A stretch of DNA of 64,000 nucleotides from an uncultured Clostridia bacterium (lineage in GTDB: Bacteria; Bacillota; Clostridia; Oscillospirales; Ruminococcaceae). Below are positions 38,529 through 47,836 of the stretch, in pieces. The stretch covers positions 1 through 64,000 of the forward strand of contig CANQYD010000004.1 in assembly GCA_947627985.1 (NCBI GenBank), in the 5' to 3' direction. The notes below the pieces were generated by a model. That model was not told where the DNA came from. It did no database searches and was given only the letters and a program-made list of their open reading frames with translations. The position numbers and the translations under genes are program-made. The first letter of the stretch is position 1. Each line of letters opens with the position of its first letter.

Positions 38529-39628
38529 TATTGACATGTTCGACGGGAGGAGGACATAACGCCGCGGCTTATGCGGCTGCCGAGGGGCTTTCGCTAAGGG
38601 GGCACAGGGTCAACGTCATGGACCCCTATACCCTCGTAGGCGAGCGCCTTGCAAAGACCGTGGGCGGCACATATGTCCGAATGGTACAGATATCCCCGAG
38701 AATGTTCGGAATAGTATATAAGATCGGCGACGCATATCGTCGACTGCCGATAAAGTCCCCCGTCTACGCGATAAACGGAAGGCTTGCAAAGAGGCTCGAT
38801 ACCTATTTCAAAGAACATCACACCGATGTCGTCCTGTGTACGCATATCTTCCCGGCGGAGATGCTAACATATATGAAAAACAACGGCATGCAGACCCCGA
38901 AGACGGTGTTTATCGCGACCGACTACACCTGCGTTCCGTTTACCGAGGAGACATCATGCGACTACTACGCGGTCCCGTCGGGCGATTTAAATGACGAATA
39001 TATCCGCCGGGGAATACCCGAGGAGAAGATCGTGAAGAGCGGAATACCCGTCAGAAAGGCTTTTCAGGACGGTCCCGACCGCGCGGAGGCGAGGAAGATA
39101 CTCGGTCTCGATCCGAAATCGGAATATATAATTCTCTCGGGCGGAAGCATCGGCGCCGGCAAGCTGAGGTCGGCTGTAAGGGTCTTGGAACCGCTTTTGG
39201 AGCCGGAGGACAAGAGGCTGATCGTTCTGTGCGGAAGCAATTCCGGGCTTTATGAATCGTTTTGCGAAAAATTCGGCGCCGACGGCAGAATCACGCTTTT
39301 GAAGAGCACTTCGGATATGCCGGATTATGTGCGCGCCGCGGACATCTTCGTCGGAAAACCGGGAGGGCTGTCGTCGACCGAATGTGCGGCTGCCGGAATC
39401 CCGACGGTATTTATCTCTCCGATACCCGGCTGCGAGACCCACAACTGCCGCTTTTTCACCGGCAGGGGAATGGCGCTTGCGGTGCGGGAGATCAGAAAAG
39501 AGCTGATCCCGGCGATCAGGAAGCTTGAAGCCCCCGGAGCCGCGGACAAAATGCGCGCCCAGCAGGCGAAGTATGTTTCGGGAAGAGCCGCGGAGGAGAT
39601 CGCGAAGCTGTGCGAAAGCATCATTTAG
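38516..39628 (+). CDS. MGDG synthase/UgtP-like lipid glycosyltransferase
   Basis: LILTCSTGGGHNAAAYAAAEGL, TDYTCVPFTEE, GKPGGLSSTECAAAGIPTVF. Confidence 0.87.
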   Translation: MEALILTCSTGGGHNAAAYAAAEGLSLRGHRVNVMDPYTLVGERLAKTVGGTYVRMVQISPRMFGIVYKIGDAYRRLPIKSPVYAINGRLAKRLDTYFKEHHTDVVLCTHIFPAEMLTYMKNNGMQTPKTVFIATDYTCVPFTEETSCDYYAVPSGDLNDEYIRRGIPEEKIVKSGIPVRKAFQDGPDRAEARKILGLDPKSEYIILSGGSIGAGKLRSAVRVLEPLLEPEDKRLIVLCGSNSGLYESFCEKFGADGRITLLKSTSDMPDYVRAADIFVGKPGGLSSTECAAAGIPTVFISPIPGCETHNCRFFTGRGMALAVREIRKELIPAIRKLEAPGAADKMRAQQAKYVSGRAAEEIAKLCESII

Positions 39629-39689
39629 AGGACAGAGGTCAGATGGTCAGAGGTCAGAGGTTTAGCTAATACCTTTGGTGAGACAAGAT

Positions 39690-40112
39690 AAGTTTAGGAT
39701 CAAGCCCTTTTTAAAGGGCTTGCGGGTTCCAAGGGCAGAGCCCTTGGTCGCCCGTCGCAACGGGCGAAATCTTTTACCGCAAGAGGACGGCGTAAGCCGT
39801 CCTCTTGCGGTTTTTCATTCAATAAAGCGCAGGAGGGGGGATGAAAACAGTCCGGTGGACTGTTTTCATCGGGGGAACCCTCGCCGGGGGTTCCCCCAAC
39901 AAAAAGCCGGCGACGAAGTCGCCCGGAGCCGAGCGAAGCGAGGCTCATAAGCCCCTCCCCTCGGGGAGGGGTTGGGGTGGGGGACACCCGGAAGGGGGCA
40001 GCAGAAGCCGGTTTTGTTGCCAATCGCACTTCGCAATCAAAAGCGCAAGATTGCTCGTGCTCTCGGACAAAACCCCGCGTCTGCGGAGCCCCGCAGGGGC
40101 GCCCCCACATTA
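39690..40112. repeat. Long serial-hairpin intergenic element (B3)
   Basis: Aligned with B1 and B2 through most of its length. Confidence 0.82.
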
Positions 40113-40346
40113 GTAAATAAGACGGGTATCCCCTCACCCCCACCCACCCTCATGCATACACTAAACCACACCCCTTCCGCACTCACATCTCACAATCCGT
40201 CAATCCCGCTCTCACAAAAAGCCTGAAATATACAACATCACCAAAAAACTCAGTTAAAATATGTCAACTCTACCTCTTGCGGCAAAAAGCTTCAGGGGGT
40301 AAAATAATATTGCGGGTCTGTGCCCGCTTGCTTGGAGGATTATATT

Positions 40347-41261
40347 ATGAAGAAATTGTCAGTTCTGCTCGCCGGGATCATGCTGCTGACCGGCTGTGCG
40401 GGAAATTCCGGAGCCGGGGAGGTCGAGAGAATGCAGCCCGAAGCGCTTTTTGAATATGCCGAAGCCAATCTTTCCGAACATGCTCCCGACGGCTGCGACG
40501 CCATCGCGGACGGTCGCGCATACGGGGAGATCATCCACGGAACCTATCACTCAAAAACCCTCGACCGCGACAGAGGGTACAACATCATGCTCCCGCCCGA
40601 CTACGACGAGAACACCGAATATCCCGTTCTCTACGCCCTTCACGGTTATTGGGGAGATGAATACTCGCTGCTCGATCAGGGCGACGGCAGCATCAAATTC
40701 CGCGAGGTGCTCGGCAATCTCATCGCTGAGGGCGAGGCGGAGCCGATGATCGTCGTATTCCCGGACATCTTCTGTCACCCGACAAAAGAGGATTGCGACG
40801 GCATGAACGACGACAACAACAAGGCTTACGACCGCTTCAATGAAGAGCTGGTCAAGGACCTCATGCCGCATATCGAGAAGACATACCCCGTCCTGAAAGG
40901 TCGCGAAAACACCGCGATCACCGGGTTCTCGATGGGAGGCAGGGAATCGTTATACATCGGCTGCAAATATCCCGAAAAATTCGGATATATTGGCGCCGTA
41001 TGCCCTGCTCCCGGGCTCACGACCGACTGCGTGAGCGAGGAGGAGATGGTCTTCCCCGAGAAGTATCAGCCATATATACTGATGATTTCCGCCGGCACCA
41101 ACGACACCGTGGTCTACAACAATCCCGAAATCTATCACAACATCTTCACCCAAAACGAGGTCCCGCACATCTGGCACTCGGTCACGGGCGGAGAGCACTG
41201 GGGGATCACCATCAAGCCCCATATCTACAACTTCCTGCGGTTCTGCTTCCGCAAGCCGTGA
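40347..41261 (+). CDS. Secreted esterase-family lipoprotein (feruloyl/acetyl esterase-like alpha/beta hydrolase)
   Basis: Lipobox LLAGIMLLTGCAGN; YPVLYALHGYWGDEYS, ITGFSMGGRESLYIGCKYP. Confidence 0.87.
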   Translation: MKKLSVLLAGIMLLTGCAGNSGAGEVERMQPEALFEYAEANLSEHAPDGCDAIADGRAYGEIIHGTYHSKTLDRDRGYNIMLPPDYDENTEYPVLYALHGYWGDEYSLLDQGDGSIKFREVLGNLIAEGEAEPMIVVFPDIFCHPTKEDCDGMNDDNNKAYDRFNEELVKDLMPHIEKTYPVLKGRENTAITGFSMGGRESLYIGCKYPEKFGYIGAVCPAPGLTTDCVSEEEMVFPEKYQPYILMISAGTNDTVVYNNPEIYHNIFTQNEVPHIWHSVTGGEHWGITIKPHIYNFLRFCFRKP

Positions 41262-41303
41262 GCGGGAAATTTACCAAAACATAGTTGACATAAACTCCTT
41301 TCA

Positions 41304-41342
41304 AAACCTCCCGCGTCGCGTTTGCCTCGCGGGTCGGTTTTT
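41304..41342 (+). terminator. Intrinsic terminator after esterase
   Basis: AAACCTCCCGCG...CGCGGGTCGGTTTTT. Confidence 0.6.
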
Positions 41343-41487
41343 AGCGGTTTGAATCTTATAATTCATCAATCCGTTAATTTTTTACAAGTTCGCGATTTAT
41401 CCCGTAAAACCGCTTTTTATGCGTATTTGCGGCGATTTTTCTTCGCCGTGATTTTTCCATCTTATGCCGAATATTATTATTTACCAG

Positions 41488-41568
41488 TTGACAAATTGAG
41501 AGATATGTGTTACAATATAATTGAATTATAGTCTGTAGTATTATCTTTGTTTGTGAAATTTTCACAAA
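41488..41568 (+). promoter_or_regulatory. Promoter of type IV pilus operon with 9-1-9 palindrome in the leader
   Basis: TTGACA-17-TACAAT (41488-41516); TTTGTGAAA-T-TTTCACAAA (41550-41568). Confidence 0.65.
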
Positions 41569-41616
41569 TCTTCCATTGACGTACAGGCAAAAAACTGTTC
41601 GGAGGACTTTCAGGTT

Positions 41617-43314
41617 ATGGCATACATGCGTTTGGGCGATCTTTTGAAAGCTGCCGGTCTTATCGACGACGCACAGCTGCAAAAGGCTCTTGAAATACAG
41701 AAGCAGTCAAAGCAGAGACTCGGCACGGTCCTCATCGACAGCGGAATCATCACCGAGCAGGACTTCATCGACGCCATGTCCCAGCAACTCGGCATCAAAT
41801 ACGTCGATCTCACAAAAGAGCATATCCCGACGGATATGGCGAGAATTCTGCCGAAAAACATCGCAAAAAAGCACAGCGTCGTGCCGCTTCGCTTAAATAA
41901 AGACGAGCTGATCTTGGCGATGGTCGACCCGATGAACTTTGTCGCTATAGATGAAGTCAGGACGGCTACGAGAAAAAGAGTATCCCCGAGGATCGCTCAG
42001 GCGGCGGCTGTAGATAAGGCTATAGCCACCCTCTACGGAAACGAGGGCGCCGCAAGAGCCATCGAAGAGATGAGAAACGAAGGCGGGGGAGCAGCTACAA
42101 GCGTCACCGTCGCCGAGGCTCAGGAGATAGTAGATGAATCCATCACCGCGCCTACCGTAAGACTTGTAAACTCGATAATCGAGCGCGCCGTAACGGAACG
42201 CGCTTCGGATATACATATGGAGCCGAGAGACCGCGAGATGGTCGTCAGAATGCGTATCGACGGCGTTTTAAGGCAGATACTGACGGTCCCGAAAGACCTG
42301 ATGGGCTCGGTCATCTCAAGAATAAAGGTCATGTCAAACCTCGATCTTACCGAGAGAAGAGCGCCGCAGGACGGCCGTGCGAACGTAAGGGTAAAGGGCG
42401 TCGAGATCGACCTCCGCGTATCTACGCTTCCGACGATCTACGGCGAGAAGATCACGATAAGACTTCTCAACAAATCGGCTCAGCTCCTAAAAGCCGACAG
42501 CCTCGGACTTTTCGGCGAGAACTTAAAGAAATTCAACCGCCTGATGGAGAACTCCGACGGCATGGTACTGATAGTGGGTCCTACCGGTTCGGGTAAATCT
42601 TCCACCATGTACACGATGATAAATACCTTGAACGTCGAGGAGGTCAACCTTGTGACCCTCGAGGACCCGGTCGAGTACAACATCGACGGCGTAAATCAGG
42701 TCCAGATAAACGACAAGGTGGGAATGACCTTTGCAAACGGTCTACGCTCGATTTTGCGTCAGGACCCCGACATCATCGCGGTCGGTGAAATCCGCGACGG
42801 CGAGACCGCAGAGATCGCTTTAAGAGCCGCTATCACGGGACACTACGTCCTCTCAACTATACATACAAACTCGGCAATTTCGATGCTCGACAGACTTTTG
42901 GATATCGGCTGCGAGCCCTATCTTATCGCCGAAGCCGTCAAGGGAGTCATCTCCCAGAGACTTGTAAGACGCATATGCCCCGACTGCAAGCAGGAATACA
43001 TCGCCGACGAGGAAGAGCTCGAGAGAATGGGTCTTCCGAGGGATTCAAAAGACGTAAAAATCTACAAGGGCAAGGGCTGCCCGAACTGCTACCACACCGG
43101 ATATCGGGGGAGAATCGCGGTCTTTGAGATAATCCTCTTCTCGAAGCAGTCTAAAAGGCTCATAGCGGACAACGTCCCGAGAGCGGAGCTGATGGACTGC
43201 ATAAGAAAAGAGGGCAATTACCGCAGTCTTGAGGAAAACGCAAGAGAGCTCGTTCAGGTCGGCATCACCACCGTCAGCGAGATGACGAGGATTCTCAACG
43301 CCACCGATACCTGA
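41617..43314 (+). CDS. pilB: Type IV pilus assembly ATPase PilB (GspE family)
   Basis: N-terminal MshEN domain, GPTGSGKSSTMYTMINTL, GEIRDGETAEIALRAAITGH, zinc site CPDCKQ..CPNCYHTGYRGR. Confidence 0.94.
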   Translation: MAYMRLGDLLKAAGLIDDAQLQKALEIQKQSKQRLGTVLIDSGIITEQDFIDAMSQQLGIKYVDLTKEHIPTDMARILPKNIAKKHSVVPLRLNKDELILAMVDPMNFVAIDEVRTATRKRVSPRIAQAAAVDKAIATLYGNEGAARAIEEMRNEGGGAATSVTVAEAQEIVDESITAPTVRLVNSIIERAVTERASDIHMEPRDREMVVRMRIDGVLRQILTVPKDLMGSVISRIKVMSNLDLTERRAPQDGRANVRVKGVEIDLRVSTLPTIYGEKITIRLLNKSAQLLKADSLGLFGENLKKFNRLMENSDGMVLIVGPTGSGKSSTMYTMINTLNVEEVNLVTLEDPVEYNIDGVNQVQINDKVGMTFANGLRSILRQDPDIIAVGEIRDGETAEIALRAAITGHYVLSTIHTNSAISMLDRLLDIGCEPYLIAEAVKGVISQRLVRRICPDCKQEYIADEEELERMGLPRDSKDVKIYKGKGCPNCYHTGYRGRIAVFEIILFSKQSKRLIADNVPRAELMDCIRKEGNYRSLEENARELVQVGITTVSEMTRILNATDT

Positions 43315-43341
43315 TAAAATTTTGAAATACGGGAGATAAAG

Positions 43342-44394
43342 ATGGTTGATTTAACGACTGTTATCCAGCAGGCAAAAGCCAGAAGAGGCTCGGATATACA
43401 TATTGTAAAAGGTCTGCCGATAAGAATAAGAGTAGACGGCGATTTGCAGGATTTCGACGACGAGATCATGACCGACTACGAGTGCGAATTCTATGCGAGG
43501 GAGATGGCGGGCGAGGACTTCAAGAAAATTGAAAAATCGGGAGAACTCGACCTTGCGATCACTTTCGACGGGGGTATCAGATGCCGTATCAATCTGTTCA
43601 GACAGCGCGGCGCGGTCTCCTCGGCGATAAGAATTCTGTCCGAGAAGATACCTAATCTTGACGATCTCGGACTTCCCCCCGCGGTGCAGAAATTCCCCGG
43701 ACTGAATCGTGGAATAGTCCTTGTCACCGGCGAGACGGGTTCCGGTAAATCAACGACCTTGGCGGCGCTTTTGGACCGTATAAATCACACATATCCTAAC
43801 CACATCGTCACCCTTGAGGACCCGATAGAATATATCTACACCCCGGATAAGTGCACGATAAATCAGCGCGAGATCGGCACCGATACCGAGAGCTACGAGA
43901 CGGGACTGCGTGCAATTCTCCGTGAGGACCCGGACGTCATACTCATCGGTGAGATGAGAGACTTAAACACCATCGAGACCGCTCTGACCGCCGCCGAGAC
44001 GGGACACCTCGTCTTTGCGACTTTGCATACAAATTCCGCTGCCGAGGCTGTGGACCGCGTCGTGGACGTTTTCCCGGAGGGAAGGCAGAGGCAGATAAGA
44101 CTTCAGCTTTCGACGACTCTGATGGCTGTTCTTTCCCAGCAGCTGCTGCCGAGAAGGACGGGCGGAAGAGTCTGCGCGGCTGAGCTGATGATGGTGACGC
44201 CGGCTATCAGAAACCTGATCCGCGAGGGCAAGACCCCGCAGATAGTCTCGGCGATATCTACATCCGCCGCAGAGGGCTCCATCACGATGGACAACGCCCT
44301 CATACAGCTCTATAAGCAGAAGATTATTTCGGCGGACGTCGCAAAAGCCGCCGCGAGGGATCAGGAATACGTCAGAAAGAATACCATGTACTGA
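43342..44394 (+). CDS. pilT: Type IV pilus twitching ATPase PilT
   Basis: GETGSGKSTTLAALLDRIN, LREDPDVILIGEMRDLNTIETALTAAETGHLVFATLHTNSA. Confidence 0.95.
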   Translation: MVDLTTVIQQAKARRGSDIHIVKGLPIRIRVDGDLQDFDDEIMTDYECEFYAREMAGEDFKKIEKSGELDLAITFDGGIRCRINLFRQRGAVSSAIRILSEKIPNLDDLGLPPAVQKFPGLNRGIVLVTGETGSGKSTTLAALLDRINHTYPNHIVTLEDPIEYIYTPDKCTINQREIGTDTESYETGLRAILREDPDVILIGEMRDLNTIETALTAAETGHLVFATLHTNSAAEAVDRVVDVFPEGRQRQIRLQLSTTLMAVLSQQLLPRRTGGRVCAAELMMVTPAIRNLIREGKTPQIVSAISTSAAEGSITMDNALIQLYKQKIISADVAKAAARDQEYVRKNTMY

Positions 44395-44425
44395 TTGCTG
44401 ATTTTCCCGGCAGGGGAGTGAGATA

Positions 44426-45637
44426 ATGACTACATATAAATATAAGGCGAGAACGGCTGAGGGAGTATCGGTATCGGGAGTAGTTGAGGCATACAGCGAA
44501 TTCGACGCGGTAGAGCAGATCAAACGCACCTGCCCCATCGTCGAGAAGATATCCGAGGTCAAGACTTCGGAAAAGCAGCACCTCGACATCAACGAGCCCC
44601 TTTGGGTCGCGGATAAGACGCTTTCCGTCACGGCTTCGCAGTTTTCCATCATGCTCCGAGCCGGAATCCCGATAGGCAGGGTGGTGGAGCTTATAGCCGG
44701 GCAGTCCTCGGATAAGCTGATGAAGAGGATTTTAACCCAGTGCTCTGCCGACGTCAACGCCGGCTACAGCTTGGCCCACAGCTTACAGAAAAACGGCAAG
44801 AAAATCCCCGTGGCTTTTATCGAGACGGTAAGGGCGGGCGAGGAATCCGGTACCTTGGAGGTCTGCTTTGATAGGCTCACCGCATACTATGAAAAAGCTC
44901 ACAAGGTCAAGCAAAAGGTCCGCTCGGCTCTGACATACCCCATCTTCCTGATACTTTTGGCGGTGGTCGTCATCGGTATCGTCATGGTAAAACTTGTCCC
45001 GACGATGCTCGAACTGTTCGGGAACATGGGTCAGGACCTGCCGCTTGCGACAAGAATACTCATGGCTGTATCCGACTTCTTCGTCAACTACTGGCCCTTC
45101 CTTCTTGTGGGGCTGATGGTTATCATCATCGCTTACAAGCTCTATGCCAAAACCCCCGGCGGCGAGATGAATCTTGCAAAGCTTAAACTCAAAATTCCCG
45201 TAATCGGAAAGATCGGGATCATGAACGGCGCGTCGCAGTTTTCAAACACGCTTTCCACCCTTCTGACCGCGGGTCTGCCGATGGCGAGGGTACTGTCCAT
45301 CACGTCAAAGGTCATGGATAACAAGGCGATCGGCGAGAGCATTGAAAAACTCGTCGTCGAGATCGAATCCGGCAAGGGTCTCGGAGACGTCATCAAGCAA
45401 AACGAATACCTCCCCGACATGTGCAAGGAAATGACGGCGGTCGGCGAGGAATCCGGCTCTTTGGAAGAGACGATGTCAACCATCGGCAGCTACTACGACG
45501 AAGAGGCGATGGCGGCTTCCTCGAAGGCTTTGCAGATGCTTGAGCCGATAATGACCGTCGGCTTGGGACTTTTCATCGGCTTCATCGTCATCGCGATCTA
45601 CATGCCGATGTTCCAGATGTACGGAGGTATCGGATGA
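44426..45637 (+). CDS. pilC: Type IV pilus inner-membrane platform protein PilC (GspF family)
   Basis: FSIMLRAGIPIGRVVELIAGQ, FSNTLSTLLTAGLPMARVL, GEESGSLEETM. Confidence 0.94.
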   Translation: MTTYKYKARTAEGVSVSGVVEAYSEFDAVEQIKRTCPIVEKISEVKTSEKQHLDINEPLWVADKTLSVTASQFSIMLRAGIPIGRVVELIAGQSSDKLMKRILTQCSADVNAGYSLAHSLQKNGKKIPVAFIETVRAGEESGTLEVCFDRLTAYYEKAHKVKQKVRSALTYPIFLILLAVVVIGIVMVKLVPTMLELFGNMGQDLPLATRILMAVSDFFVNYWPFLLVGLMVIIIAYKLYAKTPGGEMNLAKLKLKIPVIGKIGIMNGASQFSNTLSTLLTAGLPMARVLSITSKVMDNKAIGESIEKLVVEIESGKGLGDVIKQNEYLPDMCKEMTAVGEESGSLEETMSTIGSYYDEEAMAASSKALQMLEPIMTVGLGLFIGFIVIAIYMPMFQMYGGIG

Positions 45638-46089
45638 AAAACCCGAAAAAAGGCTTCACACGGTTTGAACTGACCGCTGTTCTGATCATGATCGCGATCG
45701 TGATTTTAATCTCGATCCCCGTGGCGCTTCACTTTGTCGAGACGCAGCGCCGCTCGATGGACCGTCAGCGCGCCGACCGTGCCGAAGAGGTCGCATATTC
45801 GGAATATGCCCTCGGGCACATGTTCAAGGACGGCGCGGTGATGTATATGTTCACCGGCGACACCGAGGTTTTAAGCATTTTGCGGCATGCGCCCTATGAG
45901 GCGAAGAGCTATTCCGAGATCGTCTTTCCGCGGACCGATAAATATGACGACGGCGGGGCGAAAGCTTCGGGTCTTGCGATTGAGCCGCGCTCAAAAAAGC
46001 TTGAGGGCGAGCCTCTTTATATCGTCCTCGGCTCAAACGGCGAGGTGCTGTATGACAGCTGGAAGGAAAAGTTAGCGGCAAGATACTGA
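45634..46089 (+). CDS. Prepilin-like minor pilin with atypical cleavage motif
   Basis: MKNPKKGFTRFELTAVLIMIAIVILISIPVAL; overlaps pilC stop. Confidence 0.75.
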   Translation: MKNPKKGFTRFELTAVLIMIAIVILISIPVALHFVETQRRSMDRQRADRAEEVAYSEYALGHMFKDGAVMYMFTGDTEVLSILRHAPYEAKSYSEIVFPRTDKYDDGGAKASGLAIEPRSKKLEGEPLYIVLGSNGEVLYDSWKEKLAARY

Positions 46090-46206
46090 AGCGCGCGTCT
46101 GATTTCTGACTTCTGACATCTGAATTCTATCAGGGTATCAAATCTCCCCGCAACCCGGGAGAATGATATATAAATATTTTACTTTCCCCAAAAGGAGGAC
46201 ATGACT

Positions 46207-46660
46207 ATGTCAAAAATTAACAAACGGGGGGGGGTTCACTCTTGCTGAGCTCCTGATCGTAATAGCTATTATGGCTATCTTGATCGCTATCGCAATTCCT
46301 GTTTTCTCGTCTCAGCTTGATAATGCTCGTCATGCTGTTGACCAGTCTATGGAGCGTTCTGCAAAATCTATGGCAGAAGCACACTATCTTTTAGTACATT
46401 CTGCTAAAGCTAAGACTGGCGATTCCTACGAGCTTGCTTTCGTTGAAGATAAGGAAGGCAACCTGACGATTTCTTCTTGCACTTGCACTCTTGCCGCTGG
46501 CGGAGCCGGTGCAGCTCCTGAGTGCCCTGCAAAGGACGATTTCACCGCTGCTGACAGCGACCACACCGCAGTAACTGCTAAGTGCTCTAAGTGCTCTGGT
46601 GAACTCAAAATCACTGTCAAAGACGGTGTTGTTGCAGGTCCTTCGACTTGGCAGGAGTAA
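46207..46660 (+). pseudogene. Type IV pilin out of frame at G9 tract (candidate phase-variable, OFF as sequenced)
   Basis: RBS AAAGGAGG, ATG 46207 MSKINKRGGVHSC*; reading with 8 G gives MSKINKRGGFTLAELLIVIAIMAILIAIAIPVFSS... to stop 46660. Confidence 0.75.
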
Positions 46661-46750
46661 TCCTTTAAGCTCATTAGCGATAACAATCAGATAGTATAGC
46701 TTATACGGTCGAGTAAAATTAAATTTCTTTAAGAAAGGACGATTTTACTC

Positions 46751-47182
46751 ATGAAAAACAACAAAAAGGGCTTTACCCTTGCGGAACTTCTGATTGTTAT
46801 CGCAATCATCGCAATTTTGATTGGTATTGCAATCCCTGCGTTCTCTGCTTCTCTTGAGAGTGCAAAGTTGCAGACAGACCATGCAAACATTCGTTCTTGC
46901 TATGCCATGTATATGACAGCGGATATGCTTGGCGAACTGGAAACTTCCGAAGCTATTGCTGCTGGAAATTATGTTTTCCAGAAAGATGGCACGTTGTCCA
47001 AAGCTAATACTAATCCTTATGTTACTCAGGCTGATGGTGATAAAAACAAGTGCATTGAGTCAGCAGGTTGCAAACTCGTTCCTACTGATGAGTTTCACAG
47101 CAAAGGTAAAACATTTGGCGTAACTGTAGCGGGTGACGGTACTACAACTCCGTTTACTTATACTTTCTATTGGAAATCATAA
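46751..47182 (+). CDS. Type IV pilin
   Basis: MKNNKKGFTLAELLIVIAIIAILIGIAIPAFSASLESAKLQTDHANIRS. Confidence 0.92.
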   Translation: MKNNKKGFTLAELLIVIAIIAILIGIAIPAFSASLESAKLQTDHANIRSCYAMYMTADMLGELETSEAIAAGNYVFQKDGTLSKANTNPYVTQADGDKNKCIESAGCKLVPTDEFHSKGKTFGVTVAGDGTTTPFTYTFYWKS

Positions 47183-47197
47183 AGGGAGGATAAGTAA

Positions 47198-47641
47198 ATG
47201 AAAAATAACAGAAAAGGCTTTACTCTTGCGGAACTCCTCATTGTTATCGCAATCATCGCAATCCTCATCGGTATAGCAATACCCGCATTTAGCGCAAGTC
47301 TTGACAGCGCTCGTCTCCAGACCGACCACGCAAATATCCGTTCTGCTTATGGTATGCTCCAGACTGCAAGAATCAGTGGAGATTTAGAGAACATAGCTTC
47401 TCCGGTTGATGGAACTGCTTACTATTTCCAGAAGGATGGAACTCTTGCTCCCACTGGTGCTAATGACTACGTTCTTCTTGTTACTCCTAAGAATCCTACT
47501 TCCGATTGTGCTTCTTCTGTAGGCTGCAAAGCTAATTCAAAAGTTGGCATTACAGCAGGTTCTCATACAAAAGGAAATAAGATTTACATTACTTATGATG
47601 CAGATGGTGGAGACGACAAGTATACCATGACTGTTGGATAA
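47198..47641 (+). CDS. Type IV pilin
   Basis: MKNNRKGFTLAELLIVIAIIAILIGIAIPAFSASLDSARLQTDHANIRS; tandem paralogue. Confidence 0.92.
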   Translation: MKNNRKGFTLAELLIVIAIIAILIGIAIPAFSASLDSARLQTDHANIRSAYGMLQTARISGDLENIASPVDGTAYYFQKDGTLAPTGANDYVLLVTPKNPTSDCASSVGCKANSKVGITAGSHTKGNKIYITYDADGGDDKYTMTVG

Positions 47642-47836
47642 TATCCATCTACCTAAATCAAACGCAAAATTTTGCTGAACCCTGTTCTGAAAAGCCCCGA
47701 CCCTTTAGGGTTGCGGTCGGGGCGCTGTCAGAATACAGAAAACAGAAGTCAGAAGTCCTTTTAGAAAACAGAAAACAGAAGACAGAAATCAGAAATCGGA
47801 AGATTTTTGATTTGTATCTTCTGTAAAGGAGTTATT

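Noticed and set aside
47694-47723. Hairpin GCCCCGACC...GGTCGGGGC after the third pilin as an intrinsic terminator
   Set aside because: Stem is strong but no T-run follows; may instead be an mRNA-stabilising or attenuating hairpin, so not listed as a terminator.
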